DNA of 64,000 nt from Patiria pectinifera (lineage: Eukaryota > Echinodermata > Asteroidea > Valvatida > Asterinidae). The DNA is taken from contig CM057149.1 of NCBI GenBank assembly GCA_029964075.1, positions 11,356,465-11,420,464 on the forward strand. The letters run 5' to 3'. The notes beneath the pieces were generated by a model. The model was not told the DNA's origin. It did not search any database and worked only from the letters and a program-made list of their open reading frames with translations. Each line of letters begins with the position of its first letter. The first letter of the stretch is position 1. This document shows positions 59,124 to 64,000 of the stretch, piece by piece. The position numbers and the translations under genes are program-made.

Positions 59124-59994
59124 GTCAGTCACGCGGCGCGCCGCATGCCCAGTGATCTTGGCCCAAGACCGGCTTTGTCTCGCCGATAGCGCCCTCTACC
59201 GTTGCCAGCGCGCGCTATATACCAACTGCACGTAGACGAAAATAATCCAGTCGGATTACTTGGCCAAGCGTTTGATGTCTCATTTTAAAGTGGAAAGGAG
59301 TATCTTTCAAACCATACCTATATACTTTGGTTACGCATTCTACGTCTGGCATTCCGTTATATTTTGTTTGCATTTTTTTCTATCCATACTGTATACCATG
59401 CACCTCATTACTGTTCGGGCATAAACTTGTGCAATCGTGCAAAACCATACAGGAAACAAATACATGTAATTTGAATTCAAGAGTATATGGCAAACGGCAC
59501 CTTCAAACTTCCGACGTCAAGGGGCCTACACCATTCTAGAGGCAAAAAAACCCCCAATCAAACAGGATAGAAACAGGCCTCACGGCCTCGCGAGGTAGAA
59601 CAAGCAGGAAAAATTCACCGCACACGGTGAGCTACGTGATGAGAAAACGTAGCTATCGTGTGACGGTGTGTGGCGGGTTTTATTTATCGCCAGTGTAATG
59701 CGATCGATTGCGGGCAAGGACACTTTATAGGCGCACCAATTGCATTCTTTCTTTGAACGAGTGCGTTCTTCAAAAACCAGACAATACAATCTCACCTGCC
59801 TCCTCATTTTGGTATGGATCGGCAAATCATAATCAAACTGCGATTCAATATAAGGAGCAAATATTAGATAACAATGGGGTTTGAAAGTAAACAAATGTTT
59901 CCGAAATACGAAAAAAATATTGTGAAAAATCCTCACCGATTCATTCAACCAACGCCATAGGATGGACTGGAGCTGGCTGGAGTGCTGGCATCAT

Positions 59995-60200
59995 CGGTAC
60001 TGATTAGGTTCCTGGCCTGGCGCCTCGGAGCCTTTGAATGTTATCTCTCGGGGCTGTGCCGTGCCGCGCCCGCTGGAGCGGAGCGGCACGTACCGGACGC
60101 GCAGCGGCTGCCTTGGCCGCGGCGCCGGTGAGCCACGTTGAAGACAAGTCATAGCATGCATAGTATAACCCGGCCGGGTAGCGAGTACGGGGACTATACA
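59995..60200. other. CpG-rich patch
   Basis: An abruptly GC- and CpG-rich stretch (for example GCCGCGGCGCCGG near 60117) in otherwise AT-rich DNA. Two overlapping minus-strand frames (60221-59991 and 60201-60004) are open but arginine/alanine/proline-rich, as expected from GC-rich DNA, so I do not call a protein. It may be a CpG island or first exon of a minus-strand gene, facing away from the promoter at 60443. Confidence 0.5.
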
Positions 60201-60442
60201 ACGTTTAAGTTTCCACCACATAACGACTGATGTTGGTTAATCATAGGCACATTTTCTCCACTGAATCGCAATGTCATACGCAAAATGTCTCCAATGAACG
60301 CGGTATAAAAAGTGTGTATGGTAAAAAGCAGCATATTGAATAATTCCAAAATTATTATCAACATTGCCTTGGCTTTTGAAGCCGTGAAATAACATACGCA
60401 AGAAACACAATGGCGTAATAACATACATATTCCTGCCTACGG

Positions 60443-60543
60443 ATTGGCCATATCAATTTGGCGGCAATTTTTTAACGCCGATTGGCTGCCTAGATTCCAA
60501 ACGCTGATTGGCTGCCTTAGAATCCGACCGCCGGATATAAAAG
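60443..60543 (+). promoter_or_regulatory. CCAAT/TATA core promoter
   Basis: Three ATTGG (inverted CCAAT) boxes at 60443, 60481 and 60507, two within repeats of GATTGGCTGCCT. They are followed by TATAAAAG at 60536-60543. Transcription would be expected to start near 60570. A 68-codon frame begins at the ATG at 60619 (MFALRTMHFNHAMKS) but shows no domain. The spacing is textbook for a strongly expressed gene; which gene is unknown. Confidence 0.55.
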
Positions 60544-60825
60544 CAAGATGCTTGTACTACGTCTGCAATCGAGCAAAAATAATAACAAGCAGGGACATTT
60601 AAACACGACACCAAACCCATGTTTGCGTTGCGTACAATGCATTTTAATCATGCGATGAAAAGTGTTACTACACTCAGAAACTTGTATTTAGATACTCTTT
60701 TACTCTCATTGCCCTTGATTTCCAAAGATATTGGCTCAGTTATTTTAAATCGAAAATCAATCAACATTCCCTTAGTCTTGTTGACATTAATTGAAATATA
60801 CGACATTAATTTGCTGTTTCTGTAA

Positions 60826-62339
60826 TTTTCAGAAATAAATGGATTTGGCGTGTTAGTATTTTATAGCAAATATTGTTACATTGACTTGTTTGACATTTTG
60901 GGCTCGTAGATGCTGGAAAACTAATCAGTTACTTGCAAATTGGTTCCCCGACCTCACTTGCTATGAAACGGGGCAATTCATAGACGTCGGGGAATTGTAA
61001 GTTCAGGGAATCAATCTAGCTGGATTGTACACGTTCACAGGTGTGTAATTGATTGCAAAGAAAATATGGACTGAGTTTGGAGCAGTATTTGTAAAAAATG
61101 AGTTTTGTTTTTAATGCTGGCATGGTCAGCCGACCAGCGTTGGAAAATGGTAAAAAATAACCACTTTTCTTGAAAATGTTTGCACACCTGAGAGTGAGCG
61201 ACATCACACCAGTTTACATCAGAAATCCTGAACCGCTCTTAAAATGCCACAGTATTAGTTGCAAAAACAACAAACGTGACATATTCTTTTTAATATCACT
61301 AATTAAAAAAAATACTGCTGGATTTTCTTTAATGAAGTACAATAAAGCACAGTATTAATCGATGACGGTAGATTTTTTAAAGTCTTTAAGCGTAGGCTTA
61401 AATCAATCAACGTTTTCGCAATGCATTAAAATGTTGGTTTGAAGTTCCCCCAAACAATGGATGATTCTCTCAAATGGGTTCACTGTCCTACAACACTTTT
61501 AAGCAGGAAGGTCGAATTTCTCGTACAAATGCTGAGTGACTATACTTTTCAGCGACAACAACACCAAGTTAACCAATCAACAATGCTTACTGAAAATAAC
61601 AATTAGGGCTTATCTGATTATCTAAGAGTATACACTAAAATTGTTTGTTCAAACAAAGGTTTGGTGTCTTAAAATGAAGCCTTCGGATGATACCGTGTGA
61701 CCGTCAGTCTCTCTTCAGCAAGAGGTAGTTTTGAGCTTCTCCACACTGCACACGCCGTACCATATAAGACACCCTCATGCGTCAAATCCAGACCAACATG
61801 TTTAAAACGTACATCTACATGTTATTTTTATGTGATGCAGAAACCCTAACTTTTGCACCACATGTACATGTATGCACATGCTCTGCAATACATACACACA
61901 CATGTACGTATAATACACGTGTTGTACAATGTACATGCAGTGTACGCGCATTGTTATACGGCACTGAAAAAGACTAAAGTGATTTTTTTTTAAGATACCG
62001 ACTTAAGGCAATTCCGACTTTTCACAATTTTCCAACGTTTTTCGTTTAACAATTTTACCTCATGTTTTGTGAAATGTTTTGTGAAACACATCTTACCAGG
62101 TCTATGGTATGTGCGCGGCGCGCACTGGTAGTGGCGCGGAATGCAACGGTGCAGGAAAAGTGTTTTATCAACCGTATAAAATCAAATAACCAAACCAATG
62201 GGCTTTCTTCCCATATGAACGGGTAAAATGTCTTTAAGTAATCATGAATATTATATACAGTAACATTTTCCAATTTTTTTACAAGTACGTTTTAAGCTGT
62301 TTATATGTACATGTCATATTATGGTAATTCCTCCTTCAT
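60826..62339. other. no gene recognised; holds the duplicated flank 61120-61640
   Basis: Contains the second copy of the 42140-42910 block and a CATGTACATG-rich low-complexity stretch near 61855-61935. No coding signal. Confidence 0.55.
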
Positions 62340-62519
62340 ATTCAGTAGAATATTCAGTAGGGGCGGAATGAAGTAGTTTACCCGAGGTGACACAGGTCCA
62401 CAGTATGCAAGGCTGGATGGGTAGTCCAGAAAGGCGTCGACATCGGGCCATTGGAGACAAAGTACGTTAAGAACTAGAATATTCGGAGATGTTGAAGCGG
62501 AAAACAACAATCCAACCAT
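62340..62519 (-). pseudogene. GPCR fragment (TM4 to start of TM5)
   Basis: About 60 codons matching the paralogs from TM4 (VGLLFSAS) through loop 2 (LDYPSSLAYCGPVSPRV) to the start of TM5 (FIPPLLNI), with nothing of the rest. It is bracketed by near-direct repeats ATGTCATATTATG(G/C)TAATTCC at about 62313 and 62516. It is a stray partial copy beside GPCR 4, not a gene. Confidence 0.85.
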
Positions 62520-62667
62520 GTCATATTATGCTAATTCCCCCTTCATACACAAATCGACCAAGTGCTACCCAGCTTAGTAGGCATGCGTTAAAAAAGTCCT
62601 TTGTACATGGGTGTACGCGTTAGTACATGTACGCCCTACAATTTTATTTCTCAAATTACCTCAGAAA

Positions 62668-63811
62668 TCACAGTCTGGTTTCGATGTTCTTGTCCGTGGC
62701 TAAGGCTGTTGGGTTATTCTGTTCTGGTCCTCGCACTACAGGGAGAGATGCGTTTTGCCTTCTGGCTTGTCCTTTGCACTTGAACGCCACTCTGATCGCA
62801 GAACGGTACGCTGGGTTCACAGCACCGTAGATCAACGGATTAATCATTGCATTGATGAACTGGGGAACAACGGATATCCATTCAGCTCCTGATCCTAATG
62901 CAGCCCAAAATGGATCAGGAATCTGAGCAAGAAGACAGATCCATCCAGACAGGCTGAAGATGCGATATGGGGCCTGACATAAGAAGAACACAGTGCCGTT
63001 AGCGACCAGCATTTTCGCCACATGATTTCGGATACGAGTTGCATCGTGATATGTGTTTACTGTAATATTTTGGTTGGAGGTGCGTTTGTTGAGCATTTGT
63101 AAGATTCTTACATACATGAAAACGTTAGCTACCATTGCCATGATCCAGGGGAGATTCAGCAGGGGCGGAATGAAGTAGTGTACAGAAGGTGACACAGGAC
63201 CACAGTATGCATAGCTGGATGGGTAGTCCAGAAAGGCGTCGACATCGGGCCATTGGAGACAACGAACGTTGAGAACTAGACCTCTCGGAACTGTTGAAGC
63301 GGAAAACAGTAATCCGACCAGCCAGCAAATTGCAATCATTCTATGGGTGCGTCCTCGTCCGCGGATTTTGAGATGTTTCATAGGATGGCAAACGGCGAGG
63401 AATCTCTCGAAAGATACCATGGTAACTAAAGCAACGGATGCAAAGTAGCCAGTATCTATCACGGTAAAAAAAATGACACACTGGGCAGAATTCGCAAAGG
63501 GATCGTGAAATGCCACGACGGATGCAGTGTATCGCCTTATGTGGTTTGCGGACGCCATACTCAAGTACAGAAGATCAGCAAGTGACAAGTGTGCCAAGTA
63601 TTATGTTGGTATCTGATCTCAGTTTGGGAACGCGGACAATGACAAATAGAAAAGTCAAGTTAGTGATGATACCAAGAAACCAGATGATAGGTACGACGGT
63701 GGTCGAAATAGACACATCCAATGGATTGTTTAGCCACGAAGAAACTGCCTCCTGACTGATATTGACAGTATCCTGTTCACTGCACTCCCCTGATGTTATT
63801 CCTGCTCCCAT
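62668..63811 (-). pseudogene. class A G protein-coupled receptor, paralog 4, one-base frameshift in TM2
   Basis: Start MGAGITSGEC at 63811 and a normal tail (IETRL) at 62668, with all receptor landmarks: MVSFERF, YAYCGPVSP, TSNQNITV, FFLCQAPYRI, NAMINPLIYG. At about 63600 the text AAGTATTATGTTGG has one extra T compared with AAGTATATGTTGG in the other paralogs. This splits the frame between loop 1 and TM2. No other damage is visible, so this may be a very young pseudogene, a polymorphism or a sequencing error. The 5' flank matches paralogs 2 and 3. Confidence 0.88.
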
Positions 63812-64000
63812 GATGCTGTACGTACGTGTCGTATATAAAAGCTCAGTCGCATGAAAGATCATCAATTTCGTGTTTAGTGATTCAGCTCATCAAAGAGATC
63901 CCGGCGAACTTAAATCTAAGTTACGATATTTTTGTGGTATAGAGAGTTGTCGTGAATCATTTCTCTGACTGACGTGTCATCTTGAGCATGAAGGTTTGTT

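Larger units (their letters stand above)
57883..59378. mobile_element. compound foldback element
   Basis: The outer arms are inverted copies. The left, 57886-58010, contains AACGAAATGCCAGACGTAGA, TAGGTATGGTTTGAAA and GAGACATCAAACG; the right, 59255-59375, holds their complements in reverse order. Inside are a separate hairpin at 58092-58327 and a MITE at 58673-59123. No transposase frame. No clear target duplication at the outer ends. Confidence 0.75.

Noticed and set aside
59580-59948. 122-codon minus-strand frame
   Set aside because: No domain, no repeat of the composition seen in real exons, and an ATG followed at once by a donor-like GTGAGG. I could not build a consistent gene around it.

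Overview
The window looks like animal nuclear DNA, most likely from a marine deuterostome invertebrate (echinoderm, hemichordate or cephalochordate); I cannot name the species. The reasons are AT-rich DNA with long non-coding tracts, a gene whose many short exons have canonical splice borders, tRNA-derived SINEs, many non-autonomous DNA transposons, a broken Polinton/Maverick-type DNA polymerase, and a tandem family of single-exon class A GPCRs. There is no sign of bacterial gene organisation.

Layout. 1-2912: decayed Polinton-type protein-primed DNA polymerase B on the minus strand, running off the left edge, followed by short repeats. 3-11 kb: no gene recognised, but one inverted-repeat element, a 210-bp tandem duplication and a palindromic CACGTACGTA tract. 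11.2-16.3 kb: an array of ~394-401-bp repeats in which every unit holds a 181-186-nt block bounded by a pyrimidine-rich AG acceptor and a GT donor. With related blocks downstream and a final block carrying AATAAA, this reads as a multi-exon non-coding RNA gene built by tandem exon duplication, with hairpins in its introns. 18.7-31.7 kb: a 17-exon minus-strand gene assembled by eye, phase-consistent throughout, encoding about 690 residues with two cyclic-nucleotide-binding domains (CNBD2/CRIS-like). Its introns carry several MITEs, a hAT-type MITE and a SINE. 31.7-40.2 kb: gene-poor, with a second SINE and an array of inverted 16-mers.

40.2-63.8 kb: four related minus-strand, intronless GPCR genes (40243-41370, 44853-45992, 52836-53975, and 62668-63811 broken by one base) plus a short receptor fragment at 62340-62519. 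Flanking DNA is shared between units, so this is a local segmental expansion. Between the receptors lie LINE reverse-transcriptase remnants, a transposon nested inside another transposon with clear target-site duplications, a RecQ-like helicase first exon at 56073, a compound foldback element (57.9-59.4 kb), a CpG-rich patch (60.0-60.2 kb) and a strong CCAAT/TATA promoter at 60.44-60.54 kb whose gene I could not identify.

Functionally, the cyclic-nucleotide protein and the GPCRs are both signalling components, but nothing in the sequence links them beyond proximity. The most novel-looking item is the tandem-exon, hairpin-intron transcription unit at 11.2-16.3 kb. All gene models are read by eye; expression and homology searches have not been run.
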